This document shows, one piece after another, positions 37,201 to 44,922 of a stretch of DNA of 64,000 nt. Each line of letters starts with the position of its first letter. Positions within the stretch are counted from its first letter, which is position 1. Source of the stretch: CAYRPN01 sp964426135 (lineage in GTDB: Bacteria; Planctomycetota; Phycisphaerae; Phycisphaerales; Phycisphaeraceae); NCBI GenBank assembly GCA_964426135.1, contig CAYRPN010000007.1, forward strand, positions 20,536 through 84,535, in the 5' to 3' direction. Position numbers and translations under genes: made by a program. The notes beneath the pieces were generated by a model. That model was not told where the DNA came from. It saw only the letters and a list, made by a program, of their open reading frames with translations, and ran no database searches.

Positions 37201-38716
37201 CGTCGCGACCGAAGAGAAGCCCATGCTCCAGCGCCGGGTTGTACGCCTCGCGCACGTCGCGGAGATAGCCGGCGAGCCTCGCCTGGTAGACGTCCTTGAA
37301 CGCCTCGGCGGGGGTCACGCCCTTGAAGCCGGTGGGGTCGGCGGCGGCGGCCTGGCTGACGGTGCCGTCGTAGAAGAACACGCGGCGGATGGTGTCGAGG
37401 ATCGGTAGCGAGCCGGCGCTCCGCTCCAGCGCGCCCATCGGTGTGAACAGCGACATGCCCTTGGCGATCAGGCTCGTGCCGCTCATGGCGATCGTGTCGC
37501 GGATGCCCTCGGCCAGTTCCTTCGCGCCGGCGGCTTTCGCTCCTGTCGCAGCGCCGCCCCATTCCTGCATCGCCTCATTGAGCGAGCGCTCCAGAGGCGT
37601 GAATGCGTCGTAGTCGTCCTGAAGGGGATGGCGCAGGATGTCGATGCGCTTGCCGGCCTTCGCATAATGGGCCTGCACTTCGTCGGCGAGCTGCGCATTA
37701 AGGTCGCCGGCGATCTTCTGCTGCGGATCGGAGCGGCGCAGCAGCACGGGCACGGCCTCGTCGCGCGTCGGCGTCTTCTTCAGCAGGTCGCGCAGCGCCG
37801 CCTCGCCGTCCTCCATCGCGGTGACGACGTTGCGGGGTTTCCGCATGGCGGCGGGCTGGAGCGCGCGGGCCTGGCCACCGGGGGCGGGGGCCACGGGGTC
37901 GATACTGTGCTCGATGGTCTCGACGATCTCGCTCTCAAATGCCCGGTCGAGTTTGGTGCGGATGTCGGCGATCGTGTCGCTGGGGAACACGCGCGCGACC
38001 TGCTTCCTCGAAAGCATCTGCGTCGGCGACGAGAGCCAGCCGAGCAAGCCGCCGAAGCCTGCCCCGGTCGCCGCGGCGGCGATGTCGGCTTCGAGACGAT
38101 CGACGGGCCTGCCGCTGCTGATGGCGTTGAGCGCCTCCTCCTGGATCACGTTGCTGGCGGCTGCGGCGCCGGCGGCTCTCATCACGTTGCGGATGGTGCG
38201 GGCGGTGCCGACGCCCTTCTCGACGCGTCCGAAGACGTTGCCCACCGGCACGAAGTTGATCGGGTCGGCGATGTTGGCGGCCATTCCGGGCACGATGTTC
38301 GCCATGAAGCCGGCTTCGCCCATCGCGCGGTAGTCGTCCCAGTTCTGACGCAGCACGTGCAGCGTGGTCTCGAACTCGTCGGGCGACTGCGCAGCGAGCA
38401 AGGCGTCGTAGCCCTGCACGGCGTAGGGGTGCGCTTCGTAGAAGGCGGGGTCGCCAAGTTGACGCGGGATCCATTCGCCGGCGAGCGGGCCTCCGCGAAA
38501 GAACGATTGCCCGCTGAGCACGCGCGACACTCGCTCATGCAAGAACGATCCCACGATGTTCGACTGGCGGGCGTGCTCCGGCAGCAGGCCCAGCCCAAGG
38601 AAGCCGGCGCTCGCCTGGGGCTGGGGTGACGGGTCGGCCTCGCGGCGCTCCAGCAGCAGCGAGCGAAGGCGGTCTTCAGGTTGGGCGGCGGTGGATGTGG
38701 GGGCGATGATGGGCAT
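34232..38716 (-). CDS. giant phage internal-virion/DNA-ejection-like protein
   Basis: 1494 residues. The N-terminal third contains a stretch like those in podovirus large internal proteins: MANIVPGMAANIADPINFVPVG followed by a Gly/Ala-rich hydrophobic region (AAAATGAGFGGLLGWL) predicted to insert in membrane. The middle is long, charged and helical. The C-terminal part (FAYMGTGAMVDAIRNHLSG, PVADLAERTFKVTGAA, SVPLQNLIWFRLSNRLM) resembles C-termini of the same group. No lytic transglycosylase motif was seen. The ATG overlaps the stop of the upstream gene by one base (TGATG), so the two are coupled. The assignment rests on architecture and remembered family resemblance. Confidence 0.55.
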   Translation of the reverse strand: MPIIAPTSTAAQPEDRLRSLLLERREADPSPQPQASAGFLGLGLLPEHARQSNIVGSFLHERVSRVLSGQSFFRGGPLAGEWIPRQLGDPAFYEAHPYAVQGYDALLAAQSPDEFETTLHVLRQNWDDYRAMGEAGFMANIVPGMAANIADPINFVPVGNVFGRVEKGVGTARTIRNVMRAAGAAAASNVIQEEALNAISSGRPVDRLEADIAAAATGAGFGGLLGWLSSPTQMLSRKQVARVFPSDTIADIRTKLDRAFESEIVETIEHSIDPVAPAPGGQARALQPAAMRKPRNVVTAMEDGEAALRDLLKKTPTRDEAVPVLLRRSDPQQKIAGDLNAQLADEVQAHYAKAGKRIDILRHPLQDDYDAFTPLERSLNEAMQEWGGAATGAKAAGAKELAEGIRDTIAMSGTSLIAKGMSLFTPMGALERSAGSLPILDTIRRVFFYDGTVSQAAAADPTGFKGVTPAEAFKDVYQARLAGYLRDVREAYNPALEHGLLFGRDEADRVAFTGFKKAAAWLNREAITYTDAAGNAVTIPARNAYADFQAAAVKVMREQKAIADGFITESRQAIPPALQKAVDSTRKFYDDMLDAADQVGLLPGKRALRQAEADAATANDELEAVFVQVGDDLDKPLAPAEAHPTPGVKEVFTGIDREWIGRKLYAWGRNLRADQEVRIGGRRRVNFDTQGMRDLVRVRVGDPTLIRTIKLLTDEVWAVHERRGKFWRREYYLVPKRVIERARQLVDERARLTAEAKVRAAETKLETAEARLRDVQDFNDAAKFYFTRRFIRQNVETGKKDFKAWLVRSWRKARDMGYDPETGERFYYEPGDRPLIDDVRDNLRIDEDVRTEGDLAAKDADLFTRYGEAVNEYFDRQAEGVYTKIVDPQHEHGVEHSFAGGSPLMKRTLELDESDPAAARFLDGDLERVTASYTQTVGGRIAAMKAIKEAQAAGWLGTMGDKLKTPEDFTLHVKDAFRRMVNQATEIDRATGSSHAVRLQRDAHRATVRLDRRLADLLGTRSQQSDGAHAFMEWAGSTALKTNYLAMLGSQVLSMINDVASVTLFADVTSVPRNVKAMVKAIAPLKTAAKRDLQLMGLAFEAEQSRVLTMGDIDSGVQPGVGFGATRKVTGAISVGLDRLTRAFNEVNLANPWNRYIRRAAAYIAMDRITQHSRRLIRMADEGLTPRDVGLSNFDAAWLAQRGINAETARKLMGLLHRYGTDENGQTMSAMYADAGDMAKNHKGVILPDAGRWLAEEGDAVRPLYETYTSAVSFAVDRAMIIRPGLLDRPLMNDNWWGKLFNQFSSFAFAWGNLVARPLAQRPAGRQIATIFAYMGTGAMVDAIRNHLSGRRTFDETAALWQENPAGMTYAVVNSSGITGVFNRPLAFFDRMGVGPGAMLRSDSIAAGPFRGEGLLGSLSPVADLAERTFKVTGAAVDPNTDFQLRHWHMMRRSVPLQNLIWFRLSNRLMGFDPLLTERLMEEQRRMRPRTPTP

Positions 38717-41361
38717 CAGGGCTTGCTCCTGTCGCGGCGGTCGCGCTTCAGTTCATCCTCGGGCACGATGAGAGAATCAGGCGGCTCTTCGCCGGCGTGT
38801 GACGTTGTGGCGAATCCGAACGACGGCATCTCCAGCGCGTCGAAGAAGCCCATGCGCTCCTTCTCGGCGAGCTTGGCGCGGAGCCATCGCAGATGTTTCT
38901 CGGTGACGAGGTTGTCGATCTTGTCGAGGTGCGGGGAGTACGGGCGTCCGTTGTCGCGCAGGCCGCGCTCGATGACAACCCACTCGATCACGTTCGCCTT
39001 GCGATGGATCACGTCCTGGCGGAACTTCGCGGCCTGCTTCGTCTCGACCAGCGCCGCCTGGGCCCGCGCCTTCTCGGCCTTCTGGTAGCGCGTCTGCGGC
39101 TGCCACTCGACGGGCCGGCCGTCCTTGTCGGTGAGCGCGATGAGCGGATCGTCGATCTTGACGAAGCGGAAGCCGCGCACGCCCGGCAGCGTCGTCGGTC
39201 GCCAGTCGTCGAAGTCCGCGTCGGCGCTGATGCGGCCCGCCTTCTGCGCCTCGGCGAAGTCGGCCTTCCACTCGCTGCCGGCGGTCGGCGTCCAGCGCAG
39301 CGGCTCCAGCGCGACGGGCAGGCCGGTCTTCTCGTCGGTGGCGGTGACGCTGCGGCTGTCGTGGCGCGGCATCATCCAAAGCTGGCCGTGCAGATTCGTG
39401 ATGATGTAGTCGCTATCGATGTCGTAGGCGGCCAGCGCGAACGCCTGATCGCGGGCGGTGTCGCGGCTCCAGCCGGCGGCGCTGAGCGCGGCGTAGTAGT
39501 CGGTGGCGGCGTCGGTGAACTTCTGGAACAGCGCGGGCGGCGCCTGCGTCATGTCGAAGTCGGCGTCGCTCCACGCCTTGCGGAAAGCCTGCTGTGCAGC
39601 AGCGTCCTTCTCGAAGTCGCCGCGGATGTTCAAGAGCGTGCGGGTCATCGCGGCGCGGTCGATGCCCTCCATCGCCTTCGCGTTCACTGGGAGCGAGCCG
39701 CGGGCCAGCGCCAGCACGCGCTGCTGGAAGGCGGGGCTGGGCTTGTGCAGCGCGTCGGCGATCGTCGCCGGCGACTCCTGGTCGAGTCCACTGCTGATCA
39801 TCGCCAGTCGCAATCGGGCGGTGTCGTTGAGCTTGCCCGCTTCCCTCATCGCGTCGGGCGCGGTGCGTCGCATCGTCCAGTAGAGCGCGGCGGCGCGTGC
39901 CACGGTCTCAGGGTTGTCGCTGCTGGCGCCGGCGTTCATCCAGTCAGTCAGGTGCTTGGGCACGCGGCCCAGCTTCGCCACGACGAGCGCGGCGCCTTCG
40001 TTCGTGGTGGGGTTGCCGCCGGCGTCGAGCACGCCGATGGATTGCATCGTCTGCACGATGGCCTTGTCGTCGCCGGCGGTGAGCGGTTGCGGCTTGCCGG
40101 TCAGCGCCTCGCCGACGCGGAAGAGTGAATCGTCGAACTGAACGCGCTGGGTGAGTTGCTGCTGAAGGTGCAGCGCCCGGCTGGGATCGAGCGCGGCGGG
40201 GTCGCCTGGGTTCTTCTCGAAGGCGGCAACGCGGTTGCCGATCTCTGTCAGCAATTCGCCGGGGCCGCGGCTGCCGGTGACGATGCTCGCCTGGAGCGCG
40301 TCGGCGTGCTGCTGCTGGGCGTCCCGCACCATGCCGGCGCGTTCGCGGTCGAGCTTCTCATTCAACTGGCCGGCGAGCGATGGGTCGATCTGATTCGACT
40401 TCGCCGCGCTCTCGATGGCGCGGCGGCGGATCGCCACGGGGAGCGCCGTCATCTGCGCGTAGCGCTGGATGAAGGCGTCGGCCTGCTCGTTGCGGCGCTG
40501 GGCCTGGGCGGCGCCGGCCCGCGCGATGAGAATCTCCGCGTCGTCGGGGAAGTGCTGCTTCAGGACGGGCAGGAACTTCTCCAGCGTGGCGCTGTCGCCG
40601 CGGAGCGCCACGGCCTTGATCGCCGGCATAAGCGTCGCCAGCGATTCGGCCTCCGTCTTGCGGAACGCCTTGCCGATGTTCGTCGCCTGCTGGATGAACT
40701 GGTCGGCGGTCTCCTGCGTCACTTTTCCAGCCTCGGCTGCCGATGCGATGCCGCCGGCGAGACTGGCCGTCGCGTCGGCGAACGTCTGCTCGAACATCGC
40801 CTCGCGGGCGCGGCGGATCGTCTGCATGGCCCGCGGCGTGAATGACTGCGTGAAGACGGCGCGCTCCTCGTCGCTGGCGTCGGGCGTCGCCTCCGCGATC
40901 AGCCGCGACACGGCGGCGGGCACGTCCTCGCCGGGCTGCAACAACTTTGCGAAGTTGCCCTCGGCGGCATCGTTCTCGACGCGCTCGCCCATCTTGCCCG
41001 CTTCGAAGCGTGCCCTCGCCAGCCGGTGGGCGCGGATGATCTCGGTGTGTTTGATCGACGGATCGAGCGGCAGGCCCAACTCGCCGCGGTGGTCGGCCTC
41101 CACCATCGTCTTGCGCACGTCAGCCTCGATCTCCCGCCGCTGTTCGTCGGCAATGTTGCCAAGTTGCGAAGTGACCTGCGCGGCAGCGCCCACGGCGGCG
41201 AGCACGTTCCTCGCGATCGTCGCTGTCTCGCTGGATGCAGGGACGACAGCGGACACGCCGGGCGCGGTGAGCGACTCCAACAGGCCCATGCGACGGACGG
41301 GCGGTGCTGCGTTGGCGGCGAGTGATTGGCGCGGAAGTGCGGTTTCGAGATCGGTGGGCAT
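38716..41361 (-). CDS. second large ejection-like virion protein
   Basis: 881 residues. After ~70 residues with a hydrophobic Ala-rich segment (NVLAAVGAAAQVTSQL) it is almost all alpha-helix, with features seen in T7 gp15-like internal proteins: repeated helices over residues 80-560, no signal peptide, and pairing with a still larger protein. The C-terminal part contains a beta-rich stretch (DYIITNLHGQLWMMPRHDSR, LPGVRGFRFVKIDDPLIAL). ATG 41361 has GGAG 10 bases upstream; the longer frame adds an unsupported 40 residues. First gene of the leftward block. The function is inferred from the size, order and helical make-up, not from a diagnostic motif. Confidence 0.5.
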   Translation of the reverse strand: MPTDLETALPRQSLAANAAPPVRRMGLLESLTAPGVSAVVPASSETATIARNVLAAVGAAAQVTSQLGNIADEQRREIEADVRKTMVEADHRGELGLPLDPSIKHTEIIRAHRLARARFEAGKMGERVENDAAEGNFAKLLQPGEDVPAAVSRLIAEATPDASDEERAVFTQSFTPRAMQTIRRAREAMFEQTFADATASLAGGIASAAEAGKVTQETADQFIQQATNIGKAFRKTEAESLATLMPAIKAVALRGDSATLEKFLPVLKQHFPDDAEILIARAGAAQAQRRNEQADAFIQRYAQMTALPVAIRRRAIESAAKSNQIDPSLAGQLNEKLDRERAGMVRDAQQQHADALQASIVTGSRGPGELLTEIGNRVAAFEKNPGDPAALDPSRALHLQQQLTQRVQFDDSLFRVGEALTGKPQPLTAGDDKAIVQTMQSIGVLDAGGNPTTNEGAALVVAKLGRVPKHLTDWMNAGASSDNPETVARAAALYWTMRRTAPDAMREAGKLNDTARLRLAMISSGLDQESPATIADALHKPSPAFQQRVLALARGSLPVNAKAMEGIDRAAMTRTLLNIRGDFEKDAAAQQAFRKAWSDADFDMTQAPPALFQKFTDAATDYYAALSAAGWSRDTARDQAFALAAYDIDSDYIITNLHGQLWMMPRHDSRSVTATDEKTGLPVALEPLRWTPTAGSEWKADFAEAQKAGRISADADFDDWRPTTLPGVRGFRFVKIDDPLIALTDKDGRPVEWQPQTRYQKAEKARAQAALVETKQAAKFRQDVIHRKANVIEWVVIERGLRDNGRPYSPHLDKIDNLVTEKHLRWLRAKLAEKERMGFFDALEMPSFGFATTSHAGEEPPDSLIVPEDELKRDRRDRSKP

Positions 41362-41407
41362 TTGCGAAGCTCCGGGATGTAGTGCTGTTGTCGAAGGTGG
41401 CGACGCG

Positions 41408-41695
41408 GTGACGCAAAATCTCAATAGTTGGCGTGCGGCGGCCTTCGCGATATGCTGTCGAATCGACGATTGCGGGGCCAAAACACGCTCGCGAAGGCCG
41501 GGATAACCGCAATCGATGGGCGACCTTCACACGGTCGCCCTTTTTCATTCTACCGCAGAAATTGCCGTGGTTTCGCACGGGCGGCGAAGTGACGGCGAAT
41601 CTCGAAAAAAACAGACCGCGAAGGCGCGAACGCGGGCGAAAGCGGCGGTCGGCAGGCGCCGGCAGGTGGCGCTGGCGTGACGCAAAACCTTAATC
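41408..41695. repeat. 20-bp direct repeat in the divergent control region
   Basis: GTGACGCAAAATCTCAATAG near 41408-41427 and GTGACGCAAAACCTTAATCG near 41676-41695 agree in 16 of 20 positions and share orientation. They flank the structured RNA candidate and could be operators for the element's repressor. Confidence 0.45.
41439..41545 (+). ncRNA. candidate structured RNA: H-type pseudoknot followed by intrinsic terminator
   Basis: Stem 1: CGGCCTTCGCGA (41439-41450) with TCGCGAAGGCCG (41489-41500), 12 bp perfect. Stem 2: CGATTGCGG (41467-41475) with CCGCAATCG (41507-41515), 9 bp perfect, interleaved with stem 1. A small hairpin GTCG-AAT-CGAC lies in between. Then GGGCGACC/GGTCGCCC (41518-41540) and TTTTT, a rho-independent terminator on the plus strand. 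No reading frame fits the region. The RNA would run toward the replication block but stop well before it. Confidence 0.6.
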
Positions 41696-41856
41696 GCGGT
41701 TGACCGGAAACCTCATGCGACATGAGAAAGCAGGTCGGTGCTGAGGCGGGGAGAGGGCGGGGCGTCGGGTCTCTCGCATAAGAGCGCGCGGCGCGGTCGC
41801 CTGGTCGTTTTCGGTCGTCCTACTGGCTCGCCTCGGGCCGCGCCCCTGGCGGCGAT

Positions 41857-41885
41857 TTGACAAGTTAAAGCGCGGCGAGCACAAT
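41857..41885 (+). promoter_or_regulatory. candidate sigma70 promoter for the rightward block
   Basis: A perfect -35 TTGACA (41857-41862), a 17-bp spacer and CACAAT (41880-41885, 4 of 6 matches to the -10). It is upstream of the first rightward gene at 42108 with no other gene between. The remainder of 41546-42107 shows no convincing gene. Confidence 0.4.
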
Positions 41886-42107
41886 GGCCGACGAAGTAAA
41901 TGAAGCGGGCCGCCGAAGTGCTGGTAACACGACGACGGCCCTGACACAACCGGCAGACGTTAGGAGTGCCGACCGTGCTCCCCCCAATTCTACAGGCCGC
42001 CCATGTCGGGCGACACGCACGATCGTCGATGTTCGCACTACGCCGGTGTACCTGCGCGAAGGCCGGCGGCAGGTGTGTTGCTTCGCTCCGGCCGTGGAGT
42101 TTCGGCT

Positions 42108-42398
42108 ATGGGTCTCATTGGTTCTCTCGTGTCCTGGGTGTCGGGCGAAAGCATCAGCGACAGCGGTCGCGGTCGCGTGATCGGCGTGCTGGCGCAGCAG
42201 CGTGGCGCGACGACGCTGCTGGTGGTCGATGACGCCGGCGGCGCCGTGCGCGTGTTCGACCTGGACGAAGTGACGGTCGACCACGACAGCGAGCCGGCGA
42301 TTCCCGACTACGAACTCGAACTCGCGCCAGACGGCGACGCGGTGAACGTCGACGTGCGGCCGGCGGGCGCGCCGCTTCGATCGCTGTGCGTGGCGTGA
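42108..42398 (+). CDS. small element protein of unknown function
   Basis: 96 residues, mostly beta by pattern: MGLIGSLVSWVSGESIS, then GRGRVIGVLAQQRGATTLLVVDD, RVFDLDEVTVDHD and a final acidic segment. GGAG lies 9 bases before ATG 42108, supporting this start. First gene of the rightward block, 115 bp before the next. I do not recognise the family; a small SH3-like or OB-like barrel is a guess. Confidence 0.6.
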   Translation: MGLIGSLVSWVSGESISDSGRGRVIGVLAQQRGATTLLVVDDAGGAVRVFDLDEVTVDHDSEPAIPDYELELAPDGDAVNVDVRPAGAPLRSLCVA

Positions 42399-42512
42399 TA
42401 GGATTCCTCGAACAGCGGGACGGCCGGCTTGATCACCGGCCTTCGACCTGGGCGGCGCCGGCGTTCATGCCTTCGCCTGCCCGCCCGGGTCTTGCCCGCG
42501 GAAAGGCATGAC

Positions 42513-43199
42513 ATGTCCACGAAACCATCGGCATTTGAGCGAGCGATTACGGCTCGCGACGGCAATGGCCCTTTCGACTGGCCCGATCTGGTCGACCTGA
42601 TCGACGAATTGCGAAATGCGCTGACTCCGCATGCGGATAGGGATCATCGAGAATCTCTTGCTCGCTTGGTCAGCGAGTGGGCGGCGTGGGGCGATCCCGG
42701 GCTGCGCTTCACCCGCGGCCCCGTGGAGAATCGAATCATTGATGGCGCTGAGACACCCGTCACGCCTGGCGTGTGGAAGAAGAGCGACGCCGAGGAAGAG
42801 CTTTCTGCGAGGTGCAAGCAGTTGCGAAATATCGCCTCGACTGTCTGTGCTGCCAAGGACGGTCGGTTGTTCGACGTTATGCGTGGCGAGCTTGACGAAG
42901 TGAGTGTTTGGATTCGATCGCGATTGGAAGCCCCCGAGCCGCCTCACGCAGTGGCTTCGGTATCGGCGGCGGGGTTGACGAGTCCCAATCTGGTCAAGCC
43001 TGAGCGATACCCGGCAAAGTGGTACAGCGATGCCACTGATCAATACTTGAACCCGAACATTCTCAACCAAGCACTCGGCCGAAAACGCATCACGGGCACG
43101 AAGGTCAACGGCCGGTGTCAGTACGACTTCGACTCCGTTGTGACAGTTTATCCACAATACCGAGCGAAGTTGGAGAAGTACAAGGCAGACCAATCCTGA
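42513..43199 (+). CDS. element protein with C-terminal HTH-like segment
   Basis: 228 residues. ATG 42513 with GGAAAGG upstream. The N-terminal ~130 residues are charged and helical and unrecognised. Residues ~170-220 (YLNPNILNQALGRKRITGTKVNGRCQYDF) resemble a helix-turn-helix followed by a wing, of the type 'L--AL-RGRL-G-KV-GRW-Y' found in excisionase-like DNA-binding modules. It may be a regulator or a DNA-binding accessory of replication; the evidence is weak. Confidence 0.55.
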   Translation: MSTKPSAFERAITARDGNGPFDWPDLVDLIDELRNALTPHADRDHRESLARLVSEWAAWGDPGLRFTRGPVENRIIDGAETPVTPGVWKKSDAEEELSARCKQLRNIASTVCAAKDGRLFDVMRGELDEVSVWIRSRLEAPEPPHAVASVSAAGLTSPNLVKPERYPAKWYSDATDQYLNPNILNQALGRKRITGTKVNGRCQYDFDSVVTVYPQYRAKLEKYKADQS

Positions 43200-43282
43200 C
43201 CAGCGATGACCAACGATGACAAAGGATGACAAGTTGGCAGAACGGGCATTTCTTCGCGGTTTTTCATGCGATAACCCGACGC

Positions 43283-43510
43283 ATGACATCCGCACAAACG
43301 ATCGAATCATTCGTGTCGGCACGTCGAGCCGCTAAGCGGCTGGGCGTTCCCGTCGCCTGGCTGCGCAGTGAAGCAATAGCCGGACGACTTCCACACATTC
43401 GCGCCGGTCGGCGGCTCTTGTTCAACCTGGAGACGGTCGAACGTCTTCTCCTCGAACGGGCGCGCGGTGAAGGCCGCGACACCGGGAAGGCGGTGGCCGA
43501 TGCCCACTGA
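43283..43510 (+). CDS. excisionase/MerR-type HTH protein 1
   Basis: 75 residues with the AlpA/excisionase-like winged-helix layout: VSARRAAKRLGVPVAWLRSE (helix-turn-helix), AGRLPHIRAGRRLLFN (wing) and LETVERLLLERA (helix). Proteins of this kind act as recombination directionality factors or regulators in integrating elements. ATG 43283 matches the family N-terminus; an in-frame ATG at 43226 is possible. The last 11 bases overlap the next gene, a paralogue. Confidence 0.75.
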   Translation: MTSAQTIESFVSARRAAKRLGVPVAWLRSEAIAGRLPHIRAGRRLLFNLETVERLLLERARGEGRDTGKAVADAH

Positions 43511-43742
43511 GTCTCGCCGCGACCCCCACCTCGAAGCGCCGCCCGCGCCGTCCACCGTGACGCCGCGGCTGGCCCTGCGTCCGCGCGAAGCGGCCTGCGC
43601 CCTGGGCATCGGCATCCGCCTCTTGTGGCAACTCACGAACAAGGGCGAGCTACCGCACGTCAAGGCGGGCCGCTGCACGCTGTACCCCGTCGATCTGCTC
43701 GCAACCTGGCTGCGTGAGCGTGCGGAAGGGGGTGGCAAGTGA
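43500..43742 (+). CDS. excisionase/MerR-type HTH protein 2
   Basis: 80 residues. A Pro-rich lead is followed by LALRPREAACALGIGIRLLW (helix-turn-helix), NKGELPHVKAGRCTLYP (wing) and VDLLATWLRERA. It is paralogous in layout to the preceding gene, which it overlaps. One of the two may be the excision factor and the other a transcriptional activator (AlpA-like); sequence does not decide which. Confidence 0.75.
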   Translation: MPTESRRDPHLEAPPAPSTVTPRLALRPREAACALGIGIRLLWQLTNKGELPHVKAGRCTLYPVDLLATWLRERAEGGGK

Positions 43743-44167
43743 GCAAACGACGACTCATGGCCGACCTGCTCCGGGCCCACAACGCCATTGTCGACGCCTT
43801 GAAGGTGGCGAAGGGCGTGTCGATTACCGACGCAATGGCGGTAGCCGGCGTCGAACAAGCTGTGCGGCGTGTCCGCCTCGGGCTGGTTGCTGACGGCCCA
43901 ATGTCGGGGCGGTTGCCTCGCCTGATCCCTCTCGCGTTTCACTTGCAGGGTGGGCCGGGCGATGGCGGCGATGCGATCATCATGCCGCCGGCATCCGAGA
44001 TGTTCACGCCGGCGGCGTTCGAGGTTGCCGGGGGCTGGTATCGGTGCTTGCCTGGGTATGACCTGTCGGCGACGTTCGACGGGTTCGATCTTCCATCACT
44101 TGCGACGGCCTATCGGGTGGTCGATGTCCGCGGCGTCGAGGCGGCGCGGAAAGGTGGTGCGCAGTGA
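43739..44167 (+). CDS. element protein of unknown function
   Basis: 142 residues, GTG start overlapping the previous stop by four bases (GTGA). The N-terminus is helical (RLMADLLRAHNAIVDALKVAK). The C-terminal half is beta-like (GGWYRCLPGYDLSATFDGFDLPSLATAYRVVDV). No motif recognised. Tight coupling puts it in the replication/regulation operon. Confidence 0.6.
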   Translation: MSKRRLMADLLRAHNAIVDALKVAKGVSITDAMAVAGVEQAVRRVRLGLVADGPMSGRLPRLIPLAFHLQGGPGDGGDAIIMPPASEMFTPAAFEVAGGWYRCLPGYDLSATFDGFDLPSLATAYRVVDVRGVEAARKGGAQ

Positions 44168-44922
44168 GTAAGTCGAATCCCCAATTCGGCAAGGTGCCAT
44201 CGGCGCCCATCTTCGCCGGCGCGTTGAGGTCGATTGCCCGGCAGCCATCGGCGGCGATGGTGTTCCTGGTCTACGTGGCCCACGCCGACGACAAGGGCGA
44301 AGCGTACATCGGCGAGAAAAGAATCGCCGAGTTGACCGGCTTGCACGATGGCACGATCTGGAGGTCGCGGGCCGCGCTGAAAGCTGCCGGGCTGTTGATC
44401 GAGACCGGGCGAAAGGTCGGAAGGTGTAAGGTCTTCCGCATCGCTGATACCCCACCTGGGCGCAGGGTATCGACACCCCACCCGGGCGCGGGGTGTCGGG
44501 CTGATACCCCACCTGGGCGCAATCGGACACCCCACCCGGGCGCAGGGACAACAGAGTACGGAACAGATAAGAGAGCTTCGCTCTCTTCCAAGGGCCGGTC
44601 TTCGCGACCCCGCGATGAGGTGTGGGATTCCGTCGTCGCCGCGTTCGGTCTGATCGTGACCGACTCATCGCGCAAACGCATCGGCAAAGTCGTCGCGGAG
44701 TTGAAGGCGAAGGGCGCCGCCGCCGGTGATGTCTCAACGCGCCTGGAGCGCTATCGCGCCAAGTGGCCCAACGCCGCCGCGACACCGGAGGCGCTGGCGA
44801 AGCATTGGGAGACCTTCGCCGAGTCTGATGCCGGCGGCGTGTTCGATCCGCTGGCCGACCTACCCGACGCCAATGATCCTCGCATCGAGGAAGTCTTCGG
44901 GAGAGGGGGTAAGCGTGTCTGA
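44164..44922 (+). CDS. phage-type replication initiator (winged-helix), iterons inside gene
   Basis: 252 residues, GTG start with a GTGA overlap to the previous stop. Residues ~15-90 form a winged helix: MVFLVYVAHADDKGEAYIGEKRIAELTGLHDGTIWRSRAALKAAGLLIETG, the layout of phage O-like and DnaD-like initiators. Residues ~94-128 are a degenerate TPPG/TPHPGAG string because this DNA contains four iterons. The C-terminal ~110 residues are helical. Followed by the primase-helicase, as in lambda O-P or satellite initiator-helicase pairs. Function is inferred from fold, iterons and context. Confidence 0.7.
   Translation: MSKSNPQFGKVPSAPIFAGALRSIARQPSAAMVFLVYVAHADDKGEAYIGEKRIAELTGLHDGTIWRSRAALKAAGLLIETGRKVGRCKVFRIADTPPGRRVSTPHPGAGCRADTPPGRNRTPHPGAGTTEYGTDKRASLSSKGRSSRPRDEVWDSVVAAFGLIVTDSSRKRIGKVVAELKAKGAAAGDVSTRLERYRAKWPNAAATPEALAKHWETFAESDAGGVFDPLADLPDANDPRIEEVFGRGGKRV
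44446..44544 (+). promoter_or_regulatory. four 19-bp iterons: candidate replication origin
   Basis: Units at 44446, 44472, 44503 and 44526 follow GA(T/C)ACCCCACC(T/C)GGGCGC(A/G) in the same orientation, spaced 23-31 bp. A hairpin (AGAGAGC-TTC-GCTCTCT) follows near 44571-44587. Location inside the initiator gene parallels the lambda origin in gene O. Confidence 0.65.

Noticed and set aside
41884..42180. 98-residue frame downstream of the candidate promoter
   Set aside because: No ribosome-binding site or motif, and it overlaps the better-supported gene at 42108. It may be leader sequence.
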